Of a DNA stretch of 64,000 bases, positions 35,887-48,411 are shown piece after piece. Numbering within the stretch: the stretch's first letter is position 1; every line of letters begins with the position of its first letter. The translations under genes were made by a program, and so were the position numbers. This DNA is from Tetragonia tetragonoides. Its lineage: Eukaryota > Streptophyta > Magnoliopsida > Caryophyllales > Aizoaceae. The notes beneath the pieces are model-generated. The model ran no database searches. It was not told the DNA's origin and saw nothing but the letters and a program-made list of their open reading frames with translations. The stretch lies in NCBI GenBank assembly GCA_038025085.1, contig CM076139.1, positions 16,013,307-16,077,306 of the forward strand, written 5' to 3'.

Positions 35887-36911
35887 CGCGGCAGGGGCGG
35901 CGGCAGCAGTGTCAGACCGCCCGCCCTTGCCGCCTTTGTACTTGTTGTTGCGGTTTTTGGGGGGTTGGGCGCGGGCTTGACGGGGGCGGTTGGAAGGAGC
36001 TGGGGAGAGGGAGGGGGAGGGGGATTGGCGAGAGGGGCCGGGTAGGGATTTTGTGGTGGTGGGATGTGTTGGTGGGGGGGGGGGTTGGTCGGGTAGGAGG
36101 GCGGGGGAGAGGGAGCCGTGAAGTAGGCTTGAGGGGGATAGGCCAAGGGTGGGGGAGGGTAGGCCGTGGGGTAGGGTGAGGGGTAGGTGGGAGTGGGGTA
36201 TTGGGGTTGGGAATAGAGGAGCATGGGGGAAGATGGGTGGGCATGGTTGTGAGAGGTAGTGGTTTTTGGTGGTTTCTCCAAACGTTGCTCTTCGAGGAGT
36301 AGCATAGAGCGGATTTGGAGGAAAGTGGGAAAGGGCTTGTGATGTTGTATGACATTATGAATATTATCGAACTTATCTGAAATGCCATGAATAGTATGAT
36401 TGACAAGTTGACGCTCGGTGAGGGGGCTATCAATATTACGCCGCAAATTGGCTAAGGTTTTAATTTTAGCACAATAATCATGAACAGAGAGATCACCCAT
36501 TGACAAGTTATGGAGTTCATTTTCAATTTGAAGGGCACGGGCTTCCTTATTGTCACGAAACAAGTCCTCAAGAGTAAGCCATAAGGTCCTAGCCGTGCTT
36601 TTAGGTTTTAATATCATTGGAAGGAGGGCTTGGTTAATGGTTCCATAGATCCAAGTTTTAACAATACCATCAAGACGTGACCACTCCAAATCAAGGGGTC
36701 CAGAGGCCGCGGAGGTCCCATCCAAATGACCAACGACACTAAAACTAGTACAATAGTTCTCAAACAGTTCCCTCCAAACATCATAATTCAAGTCAGTCAA
36801 GTCAAGGGTTAAGGGGACATAAGTTCGAATATTTATGCCATAAGCATGCATGGGTGGTGGTGGGGGATTTGGTTGTTGTGGTGAGGAATTGCCATTGTTT
36901 TCACCAGACAT
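35745..36911 (-). CDS. Copia gag-like protein, open 388-codon frame
   Basis: Starts MSGENNGNSSPQQPN. Residues 25-230 resemble the copia capsid domain: LTLDLTDLNYDVWRELFENY, WIYGTINQALLPMIL, ARTLWLTLEDLF, ARALQIENELHNL and YCAKIKTLAN. The second half is proline/tyrosine-rich low complexity, and I see no CCHC zinc knuckle in this frame. The C-terminal 100 residues look like out-of-frame translation caused by a frameshift near 35900-35980, so the product is probably not the native form. GC content is much higher than in flanking DNA. Confidence 0.85.
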   Translation of the reverse strand: MSGENNGNSSPQQPNPPPPPMHAYGINIRTYVPLTLDLTDLNYDVWRELFENYCTSFSVVGHLDGTSAASGPLDLEWSRLDGIVKTWIYGTINQALLPMILKPKSTARTLWLTLEDLFRDNKEARALQIENELHNLSMGDLSVHDYCAKIKTLANLRRNIDSPLTERQLVNHTIHGISDKFDNIHNVIQHHKPFPTFLQIRSMLLLEEQRLEKPPKTTTSHNHAHPSSPMLLYSQPQYPTPTYPSPYPTAYPPPPLAYPPQAYFTAPSPPPSYPTNPPPHQHIPPPQNPYPAPLANPPPPPSPQLLPTAPVKPAPNPPKTATTSTKAARAGGLTLLPPPLPRWLLRPLGRTCHRPSPRPLAPLRARLHPRPAPASASSAPPLASPRPT

Positions 36912-37303
36912 ATTGAAAAACTAATGAAAAACAAATGAAGCAAACAAAAAAGAAACAAAACCAAAAGCTAGTCGGTGGGAACAAATCAATGATAGTGCTA
37001 AAATAAATTGCTTAAGGAATGTAAAGCAATTAAACAAGCAGCTAATGAAAATAAAAGAAAGGGACGGTGACAGGAAAGCAAGTAAACAAGCGGCTAATGA
37101 AAGGACGAAGACAAGAGCCGTGATTTACCAAAAAAGGAAAGGTGAGAGAACGGTGACGGGAGGAAAGCAGGGGGGTCGGAGGTCGGCAGCGGAAGTCGAT
37201 GAAGAGGAAGGGCAGCAGACCGGAGGAGGTGCAGGTCGGCAGCGGCGGGTCTGCAAACGGCCAAGATCACAGTGAGAGGCTAATTTGAGAGAGGTAGGTT
37301 TGT

Positions 37304-37315
37304 GCTCTGATACCA
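37304..37315 (-). other. Primer-binding site of the copia element
   Basis: On the minus strand TGGTATCAGAGC directly abuts the 5' LTR. It is complementary to the 3' end of plant initiator tRNA-Met, the usual copia primer. Confidence 0.93.
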
Positions 37316-37484
37316 TGTGAATTGTGGTAATTCTCCTCGGGGGCTTTCTGTATATTATTTCCAATATATATTGAGTACAAACTAGATTACAGTCTTACTG
37401 GGTTACAGAGTAATGGGCCTATATACACAAGCCTAATAGGAATTTATATTTACAATATTTCTATTTTAATTACGTTATCTATCA
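37316..37484 (-). repeat. 5' LTR of the Ty1/copia element (169 bp)
   Basis: Same ends and length as 31436-31604, followed on the plus strand by the target duplication AAAAC at 37485-37489. The whole element is therefore 31436-37484 (6,049 bp) on the minus strand. About 6-8 percent LTR divergence indicates an old insertion, of the order of a few million years at usual plant rates. Confidence 0.95.
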
Positions 37485-37489
37485 AAAAC

Positions 37490-38770
37490 ATACTTTCAAA
37501 CGATTATATTGAATATATTTGGACAAGTTTAAAATGGTTAAATATTAAATTAAAAAAAATCCATTTAGTATAATTTGTCTTAGTTTAGTTCAGTTCACTT
37601 TTATCCAATCAACAAGAAGGGATCCTATTTAATGAAGTACATTACAATCGCAAATTAATCTGCAACACGTCGAAATGAAATGCGACTATCATTACAATGC
37701 AATTCCTAATCAGATGTATCTGACGTTTTTCATGTGATATTGGGTTATGGAATTTATAAAAGTAAAGTGATAAAAAAAATACAAGTTCTTCTAGAAATTA
37801 ATCGATTCTGGCAACTTGCCTACGGGCGGCTATGGCATATTATTGGCAATTGTCTTAATCCAATCTTAAGCAACATGACTATGCACCAGTTACGATTTGA
37901 CACACTCTATCAGTTGATGCTTACAAGTAACAGTTGACTTGAGGCATAAGCTATCTAATTAGGCTAGCAGAGTTTGCAGGAAAACATAAATAAACACTAA
38001 TTGAGTTTATAAAAGCTTATATGAGGCGTGATACGTATGTGAGCACAAGAAAACTGAGGCGTGATGCGTATGTGAGCACAAGAAAATTGATACTTTCAGA
38101 GAAAAAAATAATACCTTATGTATACAACCATCTCATACATAAATTACTAAATTGAGTTTGAGACGATAATCTATATAATATTCCAATAAGTCGATGGGGC
38201 AAAGAATTACAGTATGTTTTTCATTTTGATGACAAACACGTTTTAACTGTGGCAGCGCTTGACTTTTTACTTATTTATTTTAGGTAGACACAATGGTTAA
38301 TTAGATTCGTGTTCTTTTCATCCTTCTTTATTTTTTGCTAAGCCATGTTCTATTCATTCTTTTGGTGCGAAATGACATTGATCTGATTCATACTTGCGAA
38401 TCAAACAAATGGGGACAGAAATTGGGAAAAACAACCAAATGAAACAAATTAAAAGAAAACAAACCAAACTTGTGAATATAACAAAACTAATGTGCAGAAC
38501 CGAACTTACAAATAAGAAAAAAAACTTACAAAATGGAACAAATTCCAGAATTATAAACCACGAAAAAAATAGTCTTTTTTTTTTTTTTTTTATTGAGGTA
38601 GAAAAGAATAGTCCTTAATCAGGATTCAAGGCCATCTCTTGGACATTTTGCATGGGCCATGTCCAGCCATAATTGAACAAGTTGTTAAAATTTGGCCCCA
38701 GTTCCTTCCTCCTAAAACTCTAAAAGTCTCAACTCCCTTAAAACTAGTTTTGGACGCAAAACCATCTTAA
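37490..38770. other. Intergenic DNA with a 33-bp tandem duplication
   Basis: No gene supported. A 33-bp unit beginning TGAGGCGTGAT is repeated at 38022 and 38055 with one difference. The first 130 bp are the rest of the repeat split by the copia element. Confidence 0.5.
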
Positions 38771-38771
38771 T

Positions 38772-38843
38772 GACTTCTAGGCACTAGTAGTGTACAGTAG
38801 AAAGTGGGTACTCCCCGAAATAAGCCCCGGCAAGACGCAATGT
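38772..38843. repeat. Direct repeat, copy 1 (about 72 bp)
   Basis: Starts GACTTCTAGGCAC and ends AAGACGCAATGT. It matches 40539-40609 in the same orientation with scattered differences. The two copies flank the SINE/hAT nest. Confidence 0.7.
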
Positions 38844-38875
38844 GACAATGGCCGCCACCCGCGAGTTTGACAACA

Positions 38876-38911
<36 letters not shown>

Positions 38912-38920
38912 ACGCAATTC

Positions 38921-39455
38921 AGAGCTGTCAAAATCTGACACGACATGATACGAATCGGACATGAACGTAGCGGGTTAGTGTTGACAGATTTTGACCCGTT
39001 TAACTAAATGAGTTGACACGAGTAATGCGTTTAGTTAAATGAGTTAAGTTAAGGTTGAGATTTCCGACACGAAAGCAACCTGCTTACGACCCACTTAATT
39101 AAAATAGTCAAATTTAAGTTTAAATAATTTTTAACAAGTAAATAATGTTTTACAATCTCAACTAGCTAGACCATTTTAATAATTTTCACCTATTGAATGT
39201 GTGCTATATATAGTTAGGACTTTTAATTTTTAGGTAAAATGTTATATTTTTCTCATATTTCAATTAATTTAGTAAATAAGTAAAGATAAATGAGTTATAA
39301 CAGGTCATTAGCAAGTAACACGATTATTAAATAAGTCAGTTGCAGGTTAAGGATTTTCGACACGATTAATAAGTGGGTTAGGTTTGGATCAAGAGATTAT
39401 CGACCCGTTAAACCTTGACACGAACATGACACGACGTGACCTATTTGACAGCTCT
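38921..39455. mobile_element. hAT-like MITE, 535 bp
   Basis: Inverted ends AGAGCTGTCAAAATCTGACACG (left, first 12 bases clear) and AGAGCTGTCAAATAGG (right, minus strand). Interior rich in TGACACGA words. Flanking 8-mers match poorly, so the target duplication has decayed. It lies in the tail of the SINE. Confidence 0.65.
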
Positions 39456-39562
39456 TTACGATGTAATAACCCACAAATTACACGTGCCGTCAAGGCAAGC
39501 CAGCAACCAATCTCTAACTCTGATCACTGAGTTGAGAGAGTGGAGCACTTACTACTTGTGCT

Positions 39563-40253
39563 TAGGGGTGATAATTTCACCCGCATCCGCGGATACCCGC
39601 TCCACCCGACTCTAATAAATGGGTGAAAACCCGAATAAATGGGTGATAAAGCGGGTGACGGGTGAATCGGGTAGGATTCGGGTGATGAATTTTCACCCGC
39701 GAATCCGACACATCAATCCACCCGTCACCCATATAATATTTTTAATATATCAAATAAGAAATATTTAAAAAAAGGGGGTTGCAGGATATCAAGTGTGAGT
39801 TTTAATTCTCTGATTCAAATTCTAGATTACTTCCCTGTTGCAAAACTAATTTTCTTATGGTTCTATACAAACCACTGCCAGTAGTTGTTGAATTTTCATA
39901 ACCTTATGTTAACTTTGTCAAGTAGCAGGAGCAATAATATGGAACCCTTGAAATTCATGTATTTTGTTTCTTAGTGTTGTATCTTAACAAACTATCTCAC
40001 ACAAGTCTTTCCCTGTACTGTTATGAGTATAGCAGCTTTTGACTACAATAATTTGCCCGTTTTCTTCCATTGTGTTTCATTTTTCATCACCCGTTTAGCC
40101 ACCTGACCCACCCATTCACCCGTGGATGATAGATGGATTGGATGCGGGTGGATTGTTTCGTGGGTGACGGGTGGACGGATGAAGCTGAAAAAATAAATGG
40201 GTGGATGCGGGTGATGCTCCACCCGACCCGAACCCGACCCATTGTCAGACCTA
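39563..40253. mobile_element. hAT MITE with perfect 8-bp target duplication, 691 bp
   Basis: Ends TAGGGGTGATAATTTC (left) and TAGGTCTGACAATGGG (right, minus strand). CTTGTGCT flanks both sides (39555-39562, 40254-40261) and belongs to the interrupted SINE. Subterminal CACCCG/CGGGTG repeats are abundant. No transposase. Confidence 0.9.
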
Positions 40254-40538
40254 CTTGTGCTCCCCCTTAAAGCTGGTAAAAAAGTGACCCGACCCGATGA
40301 CCGACACGAACCCAACTCACAAAGACTCACGAGTTAGTGACCCGAACCCGAAGGTTGTGAGATAATATTTGTTAAAACTGTTGGGTAACCAAAAACAGAA
40401 CGTCATATTGACGCAAAAAGTTCCACCTATATAGGCTATATCAACTCGATTCGATATAATCCGACCAGTTAATATCCCGAACACGAAATGAACCGACTCC
40501 CCTAATCCGTTTACGAGGTATAGACTATGGTCCCACTT

Positions 40539-40609
40539 GACTTCTAGCAATTGTAGTGTATAGTAGAGAGTGGGCACACCCCGAAATAAAGCCCAGCAAG
40601 ACGCAATGT
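40539..40609. repeat. Direct repeat, copy 2
   Basis: Partner of 38772-38843: GACTTCTAGCAATTG at the start and AAGACGCAATGT at the end. The stretch 40280-40538 between the SINE and this repeat contains GACCCGAACCCGA words like those in the MITEs and is probably a further decayed element. 40610-41095 is the upstream region of the next gene. Confidence 0.65.
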
Positions 40610-41095
40610 CAAGGGTTGAAGATTCGTAGACACAGAGCAATTAGCCAAGGAGCTCGTGGTTGGGAAATTGACTTAATGAATTATGGCAATTAGCAATTGG
40701 CATTGGCATTGACATCATTGGCATGTCCCATGCCTTGAATTAATGTTCACAAATCCGACAAGATATCAATTTTTTTCCCCTTATTAGACAAAAAATCTTT
40801 TTGTTGGAGAGAGACATTTGATGAGCCATTTCCAGAAATTATGTTCTTCCACGTTGACGAAATCATATTCTCCCCTTTATCCTGCGGTCATTGCCATTTG
40901 CCAGCCGAATCAAGAATAAGTATCACACAGTAAGAAACGTCATTTAATATTACTGGGTCATTTGCATTTCATTGTAAAATAATAATAATCTTCATAATGA
41001 AGCCAATAAATAGCGCAGAAAACTAGCGTGTCTTCATATATAATAATTGGATATATACTCACACTCTAATCTAAATCTAAGAGAGGAGAGAGAAA

Positions 41096-43993
41096 ATGGT
41101 GGCAGAAAAGAGCAACAAGATTTCAGCCGCATCAGCAAGGTCTCACACTCGCAAAAAAAACCCAGATTCAATATTTTCCCCATTTTCTCCAGGTACTTTT
41201 TCCTCTGTTTTTTTTTTTTGGATTCAATCCAATTATCTTTTGGTGTTTTTTTTTGTTGCTAGTATATTTTATTACTCAATAGAGCAAAGTTTAACTTTCA
41301 TGTACTAGCTTAGTGGGCCATCAAGAAAATGATCTATAATTACATAAGTACTTGTAGTCTTGTACCTGTGAGTGTAATTATAATGGGCAATTTTTTTTTA
41401 GATCTTGATTGAATAGTTTCAAGTTTCAACTGTTTTACAGTGCACTTGTTTAGTTGTTTTTAGATATATACTCAAAAGTCAATCGAGCTCTGGAAAGTAA
41501 TTGAGGAGAAATTGATAAAAAAAAAAATGTTATAAGTTTGCTATTGATCTTGTAAAGGTGATTTAGCTTCTTGTTTTAGTGTTTTTTCTTTCAATTATGC
41601 TGTTAAGCTTATTATTCATTGCTTGAGTCATAAGATCTGTAGGTGGTCCCATAAAAAAAAAGAAAAAGATCTGTAGATTTGTTTGACAATGGAGCTCCAA
41701 CAAGGGTCAGTATTTGGTAAATTTCATACTAGGATAGTAGGATTTTAAATGGACTAGCTAACCCGCTTACTAAAGGCGAGTAGCTATTCAAAACATTGTT
41801 GAAATCTGATCGTAAATGGACTAATGCAAAATGGGTCAATAAATTGTGTACTCTCTTCGTCTGGATTTAGTTGTCACATTGTAACATTGTCCCCATCCTA
41901 CCCTAACTTGTACATCCAGCTTCTTTTTGGAAAAACAAGCACAATTTCTCACTATATGTAAGTATACTTGTGACAATTCTTTCCACACATACATCCCAAA
42001 TTGTGAGTGTGACATTTAAATTCGACTTATGGAATACTTCTTATTTGATGTGAAATAACAAACCATAAAGGCCTTAACAAGGCTATAAAGGAAGCATCCA
42101 CTCTCAAAGAGAGCTTCATACATGGTACAGATGATAAGTTTAATGGAAAACAAAAACTTGAACATTTCAGGTGTGTTTAAGAAAGTTCTCCTAGTTGCTC
42201 TTGTGGGTTTCTTGGCATGGGCTGATCAAGCTATCCGTCCTCCTCGCCAAAAACTCTGTGGTTCCCCTGATGGTCCTCCAATTACCGCGCCAAGAATCAA
42301 GCTAAGGGATGGAAGGCATTTGGCCTACAAGGAGTATGGAGTTCCAAAAGATAAAGCAAAGCACAAGTTCATCTTTGTCCATGGTTTTGACTCGTGCAGA
42401 AATCATGCTTTCATTGCTACTGAAGTTTCTCCTGTATGTCATTATAGATTGACCTTAATCTGGTTACTTATATATGCTTACACTTTCTGGTCATTTATGT
42501 TTTGATTATTCTTGTTAGTAACTAATGATCGATTTATGGTTATGGTTTTTCTAGGAAACGATCGAAAGCTTGGGGGTATATGTTGTGGGAATTGATAGAC
42601 CAGGGTATGGAGAAAGTGACCCGAACCCAAAAAGAACAGCAAAAAACATGGCATTAGATATAGAAGAGCTTGCGGATCAGCTTGGTCTTGGGGCCAAGTT
42701 TTATGTAGTTGGCTACTCTATGGGTGGAGAAATGACATGGGGTTGTCTCAAGTATATTCCACACAGGTAAGAACATTTAGTTAGGCTTCTAATTTGTGTC
42801 TTTTCAAATTTTATACAGCCGTTTGTTTATCACTTCATCAGTAAGAAAAGCAAACTAGTTGTATGCCCGTGTGTTGCACAGTTCGTCGTGGTTATTATTC
42901 TTTCTTATGACTATATCCTCATAGGCTGGCAGGAGCAACATTGGTAACACCTGTTGTCAACTACTGGTGGTCTGGTTTACCTAGTAACTTGTCTACAGAA
43001 GCATACTACAAGCAGCTTCCACAAGATCAGTGGTCATTGCGGGTAGCACACTATGCACCGTGGCTAACTTACTGGTGGCAGACTCAAAAGTTGTTTCCTC
43101 CTTCGAGTGTTATTGCTCACAGTCGCGATGTCCTGTCTCGCCAGGACAGAGAAGTTATGGCCAAATTTGAGATACCTGAAAACGCGGTAAAGATTAGATC
43201 TCTACCTGATCTTAACTTTATGATTGAATTGTCCTGTTTACATGTTTTTATTCTAATGAATAGATCACTTATGAGTTATGTGACTATTTAGAATAATTCA
43301 GAACAGATTTTGGAAGAGACCTTTAGAAAAGTCACATGCTTCGGAATATTACTTTTTCATACTTTATTTTCGATGATTTTGAGCTCAAATCTCTCAACAA
43401 CGGTGCCAATTATTGTTCTAGTAATGAGATTTGAGAGTGGCAAAACTAGCAAAGTCAATTGATAGCATCATGCTAAGAAGTTCAATTAAGGCTTCTTATA
43501 AATCAGATAGTACGTTGTTGTAAGCAGTTTGAAAATGTGATTACTGACAGCTTGTATGAGAAAACTCTAAGCATATATCTTTTCCACTTGCATTTCCATT
43601 TTCATCATCTAACTTTATACCTTATCATTTAGGACTTTGCTCCGATTGTAAGTTTGTAATAACAGCCATACTTTTCGCTGTTTTCTTTGGTATCAGGCTC
43701 CTGTGAGAAAGCAAGGCCAGCACGAATCGCTGCACAGGGATATGATGGTTGGATTCGGAAAATGGGAATTCAGTCCAATTGAGTTGGAAAATCCATTTCC
43801 GAACAATGAAGGCACTGTACACCTATGGCAAGGCGAAGAAGATATGATGGTGCCAACAATGCTTCAACGATACATAGCTCAAAGACTGCCTTGGGTTCAG
43901 TATCATGAGCTTCCTGGTTCTGGACACTTATTCCCTTATGTTAAGGGTATGAGTGATGCTATTGTTAAAGCTCAGTTATCTGTTGAGGACTAG
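41096..43993 (+). CDS. Alpha/beta-hydrolase 1 (complete, five exons)
   Basis: Serine hydrolase of the alpha/beta fold; substrate unknown. Exons: 41096-41192, 42171-42433, 42555-42766, 42925-43186 and 43697-43993, all GT-AG, in phase, 376 residues. The exon 1 start (MVAEKSNKISAASAR) is supported by the phase-1 intron shared with both paralogues; an alternative ATG at 42143 would skip exon 1. Residues about 35-55 (VLLVALVGFLAW) form a likely membrane anchor. Catalytic features: oxyanion motif FVHGFDS, nucleophile Ser175 in GYSMGG, Asp327 in GEEDMMVP and His355 in PGSGHLFP. Exons 3 and 5 match hydrolase 2 in length (212 and 297 nt). Intron 1 is about 1 kb. Intron 3 holds a Helitron-like end at 42855. 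Confidence 0.93.
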
Positions 43994-44660
43994 TTAGCAA
44001 AACTACAACCATAAACTTAAAGGTTTAGGTCCAGGTTTGATTCCCTGCTTCCCCCGCGGTAGGTAAAAGTATTGTACTAGTCTCTGTGCCTCCCTTGAAC
44101 CTGGGAAAAAAGCTTAAATTATTCACTTGTTTCAGGTCATTAATAACTTTATCATCATGTTAAGTTTTCTAGCACTAGGTGGCCTCTTTTTTTTGTAGTG
44201 TCTGTACCAAAGTAATGGGATGCTATTTGACCAAAAGCTTGCTGTAGATACACAAGTATATAACCGCTTGAGCTAACTTTGTCCAAATAACAAGTAGCAC
44301 GGAAACTTCTTACTTTCCTAAGTAGCCAATTTTCTTTTTTGTTTGATCCACAAGTTCACCTTAGAGCATTTTGTATAAAGAACTAGTAGTAGTAATTCTT
44401 TTCACACCAAGTATAATGGTGTAGAATTACTCATATCAATCACTTATTGATAAAAGCTATATAATTACCAATAGTTGATAGCAATATCTTAGCAATAACA
44501 AATAGTAGTAATTTTGTCACTGGTGAGCCGCATTGACAGGCATATTGGTTTCTAATATTTTGGAATTGAGTCAATCATTAAGTGACTAGTCTACATCATT
44601 TTATAAACCAAGTCTTGAACAGAATTAAAGTTTGGATTGTGAAGTAATTTTTTTATTTTT
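43994..44660. other. Downstream region of hydrolase 1
   Basis: Likely 3' UTR followed by AT-rich intergenic DNA. No further gene or element recognised. Confidence 0.4.
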
Positions 44661-44662
44661 TA

Positions 44663-44760
44663 TTAGATTTCGTGTCCGTGCGATGCACGAGTTCTTGTTT
44701 ATCATTCTCCATTACTAGGTGGATGTATGTGAGTATGTCCGTGCGTTGCACGGACTGTGA
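44663..44760 (-). mobile_element. Helitron-like 3' ends
   Basis: On the minus strand, a GTGCATCGCACGG hairpin is followed about 10 bases later by CTAA and then T, the layout of a Helitron 3' terminus (hairpin, CTRR, T). A second variant hairpin (GTCCGTGCGTTGCACGGAC) follows at 44735-44753. The rest of the element is not delimited. 44760-45650 is AT-rich with no gene seen. Confidence 0.5.
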
Positions 44761-45653
44761 TTATATAATAAAACTAATATAACGTGATTATTAATCCTAT
44801 CGAAAAATCAAAGTGTAATTGTCACTTATGAAAAACTATTAGTAATACATGAATAAATATTTATATAATCCATTTAATATCATGAATGCCAATATGCCAT
44901 GTAATAAGATTACTATGACTTTATAGGGCATCTTATCTAATTTAAACTCTTACTATCAATTCAATTAACTATTAATTAATTCATCCCATATGTTTCATGA
45001 TCCAAGAGGTAATAGTTTCAAAGTCTTTCTATGCTTGATGTTGGTACGCCAACACTCTTAAGTTGATATAAGTGTACAACTAACATTCCAAAGATATGAT
45101 ACCTCTTTTATGGTAAAATCAGTTTAAATGTCTAATGTATACAAAACTATTTTTCAAAAAATAAAGAAGTTTTAGACGTAAACTTCTGAATAGAAAAACA
45201 TATTTCAATGCTCGCTTGTTTTTTCAAAGTTATATGCGGTCAAAGTACTGCCTTGAAGAACGCAAAAATTCCAATGTAATTTTATTTGTGATCCGAAGGG
45301 AGTACATCAATAATTATAAAGTTGAAGGGAACATAAATTGGAACCCCAAAATAACATGGGGGATAAGTATATTACGTATAGTTATAAAATTATACGTGAT
45401 AATGGTAAAGTTTCCTATTAAAGATTGGACCTAGAATCATTTTAGATTCATCGTTTATTTCTTTATTCTACACATACTCTTTTTACCATATTTTACCTTG
45501 AGATTGCTTTTTAGACTTTTATAACTAATATACATATCTTTTCTCTTATTTTTACATGCAACTCTTTAGTTGTGTCAGCTTGTCAAACTAATTACTGATT
45601 ACCTTTTTAGGTGGACGCATCTAATATTGTAAATCAATAGAACATACTACAAA

Positions 45654-46237
45654 TAGGGCTGCACACAGGTCCAAGACCGGACCGGACCAGAAAAAATGGG
45701 ATCGGACCTAAACCGGAATTTGGAAAATCATCAGACCTAAGACCGGATCTGAAAAATCCTGGACCGAACCGACCCAGACCTATATGGACCGACATTACTT
45801 TTATGAAAAAACAATTCCTACAAATTTATGTCGATTTTAATAAACCTTCATGCAAAACCTAACACCAGTAACAACAACTCAATAAGTATTCCTCTGAGAG
45901 TGAAATTTTGAGGAGAAAGAGATGTACATAACCTTACCTTTATAATCGATTTTGCAAAACATAGAATGTACTAAAGCATATATCATTTAAAAAGCTAAAT
46001 ATAAGTAGTGAGGAAAAGATTTTATTCAAAACTAATAATTAAATTCTCAACTTAATGAAAAATAGTAACTTTTCTAATTATCAGGTCCGAATAGGTCCAA
46101 ACAGGTCTATTCAAATTTTGGACCGGACTGGATCGAAAACCCGAAATCCATAACTTGAAGGACCGAAGACCGGACTGATTTCACCAGGTTAGGTCTGGTC
46201 CAAAGTTCAAGTCTGGACCGAAATTTGTGCAGCCCTA
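45654..46237. mobile_element. hAT MITE with perfect 8-bp target duplication, 584 bp
   Basis: Ends TAGGGCTGCACACAGG (left) and TAGGGCTGCACAAATT (right, minus strand). ACTACAAA flanks both sides (45646-45653, 46238-46245). Subterminal GGACCGGA/GACCGGAC repeats; AT-rich core. No transposase. Confidence 0.92.
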
Positions 46238-46559
46238 ACTACAAATGAGTCTCATTTTAAAGGATATTTCGTACTCGTTCCAATGGTATAAGAAATTTAA
46301 TTTCTTAAGCAGTGAAACTAAAGTTATATGTTTTTTAAAATCTAATAGTCTACTCTTTAATGATTTAGGAAAGTACAACTTTAGTATATATTTTAAAACC
46401 TCTAATTAATAGTGTACTCTTTAAGAATTTAGAAAAGTACAACTTTAGTATATATTCTATACCAAAACATATATTTCTATTTTATATTTATTTTAAAGTT
46501 TTATTACAATGACTCGCTTAGGTGGACGCCTCCAATGCTGTCAGAAAATACCTCTAATA

Positions 46560-47288
<729 letters not shown>

Positions 47289-47306
47289 CTCAATTATACA
47301 TATATA

Positions 47307-47625
47307 CTAGATTTCGTGCCCGTGGGATGCACGAGTTCTTGTTCATCATCCTCTGTTATTAGAATTAATATAATAAAAAAAATTTAATCACATCAATATA
47401 TAAAGTTGAATAATAGGAGTAGCAAGGAACAATAATAATCTTTTTCACACATTTAACAAAGAAATTACATTTTTAATGAATAAATAATATACCTTTTTTA
47501 GGATAATAAATATAATACTTATGTTACTTTTTTTATTAAAATAAAATAAAAGTATTTTTGATTTCTTTTTAATCACCAATGTATTTATAACTATTTATTA
47601 TTTATTCAATGCCACCTTGGTGAGA
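47307..47625 (-). mobile_element. Helitron-like tandem unit 3
   Basis: Best-preserved unit, 319 bp. Minus strand starts TCTCACCAAGGTGGC and ends with the hairpin, CACGAAAT and CTAG followed by T. It has no coding capacity, so it is non-autonomous. The base before the TC start is T, not the usual A, so the 5' limit is tentative. Confidence 0.65.
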
Positions 47626-47643
47626 ACTCAATTATTATACATA

Positions 47644-47979
47644 CTATATTTCGTGCCCGTGCGATGCACGGGTTCTTGTTTATCATCCTTAATTATTAGA
47701 ATAAATATAATATTCTTTCTAATCAAATCAATATACAATATAAAGTTTAATAATAAGAGTAGTAAGGAACAATAACAATCTTTTTATCAACAAAAGAAAA
47801 AAACACACTTAACAAAGAAATTACAATTTTAGTGAATGTGTAATATAAATTTTTTTAGGATAATAAATATAATACTTATGTTACTTATTTTTTATTAAAA
47901 TAAAATAAAATTATTTTTAATTTCTTTTTAATCATCATGCATTTATGGCTATTTATTACCTATTCAATGCTTGGTGAGA
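47644..47979 (-). mobile_element. Helitron-like tandem unit 4
   Basis: Hairpin CCCGTGCATCGCACGGG intact; terminal CTAG mutated to ATAG. Other end TCTCACCAAGC. Spacer to unit 3 is about 18 bp. Confidence 0.6.
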
Positions 47980-47986
47980 ACTCAAT

Positions 47987-48311
47987 CAGTGCGATGCACG
48001 AGTTTTTTTTTTTTATTTTTTTATCATGCACACTCTGTTATTAAAATAAATATGATAAAATATTTTAATCATATCAATATATAAAGTTGAATAATAGGAG
48101 TAGCAAAGAACAATAATAATCTTTTTATCAAAAAAAAATATATTTTACAAAGAAATTACATTTTTAGTGAATTTGTAAATTTTTTTAAGAATAATAAATA
48201 TAATACTTATGTTACTTATTTCGTATTAAAATAAAATAAAACTAATTTTAATTTCTTTTTAATCACCCATGCATTTATGGCTATTTATTATTTATTCAAT
48301 GCTTGGTGAGA
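47987..48311 (-). mobile_element. Helitron-like tandem unit 5
   Basis: Half of the hairpin (TGCATCGCAC) remains; the terminal CTAG is lost. Other end TCTCACCAAGC, like unit 4. An AT microsatellite follows at 48325-48409. Confidence 0.55.
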
Positions 48312-48320
48312 ACTCAATTT

Positions 48321-48324
<4 letters not shown>

Positions 48325-48409
<85 letters not shown>
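48325..48409. repeat. AT microsatellite
   Basis: About 42 uninterrupted TA repeats. Confidence 0.95.

Positions 48410-48411
<2 letters not shown>

Larger units (their letters stand above)
38878..40280 (-). mobile_element. SINE family A copy split by two hAT-type elements
   Basis: Three pieces read as one minus-strand SINE: 40254-40280 (start, GGGGGAGCACAAG), 39456-39562 (box region AGTGATCAGAG, then GGCTTGCC and TGTGGGTTATTACATCG) and the poly-T at 38878-38910 (its A tail). Elements 39563-40253 and 38921-39455 sit between them. Confidence 0.65.

Noticed and set aside
35749..36179. Gly/Arg/Ala-rich plus-strand open frames
   Set aside because: They are antisense to the proline-rich second half of copia gag and arise from its GC-rich composition.
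42122..42170. In-frame extension upstream of exon 2 as the true start of hydrolase 1
   Set aside because: The splice acceptor at 42170 and the phase-1 first intron are conserved in all three paralogues, and exon 1 encodes a similar N-terminus in hydrolases 1 and 3. It remains a possible alternative start.
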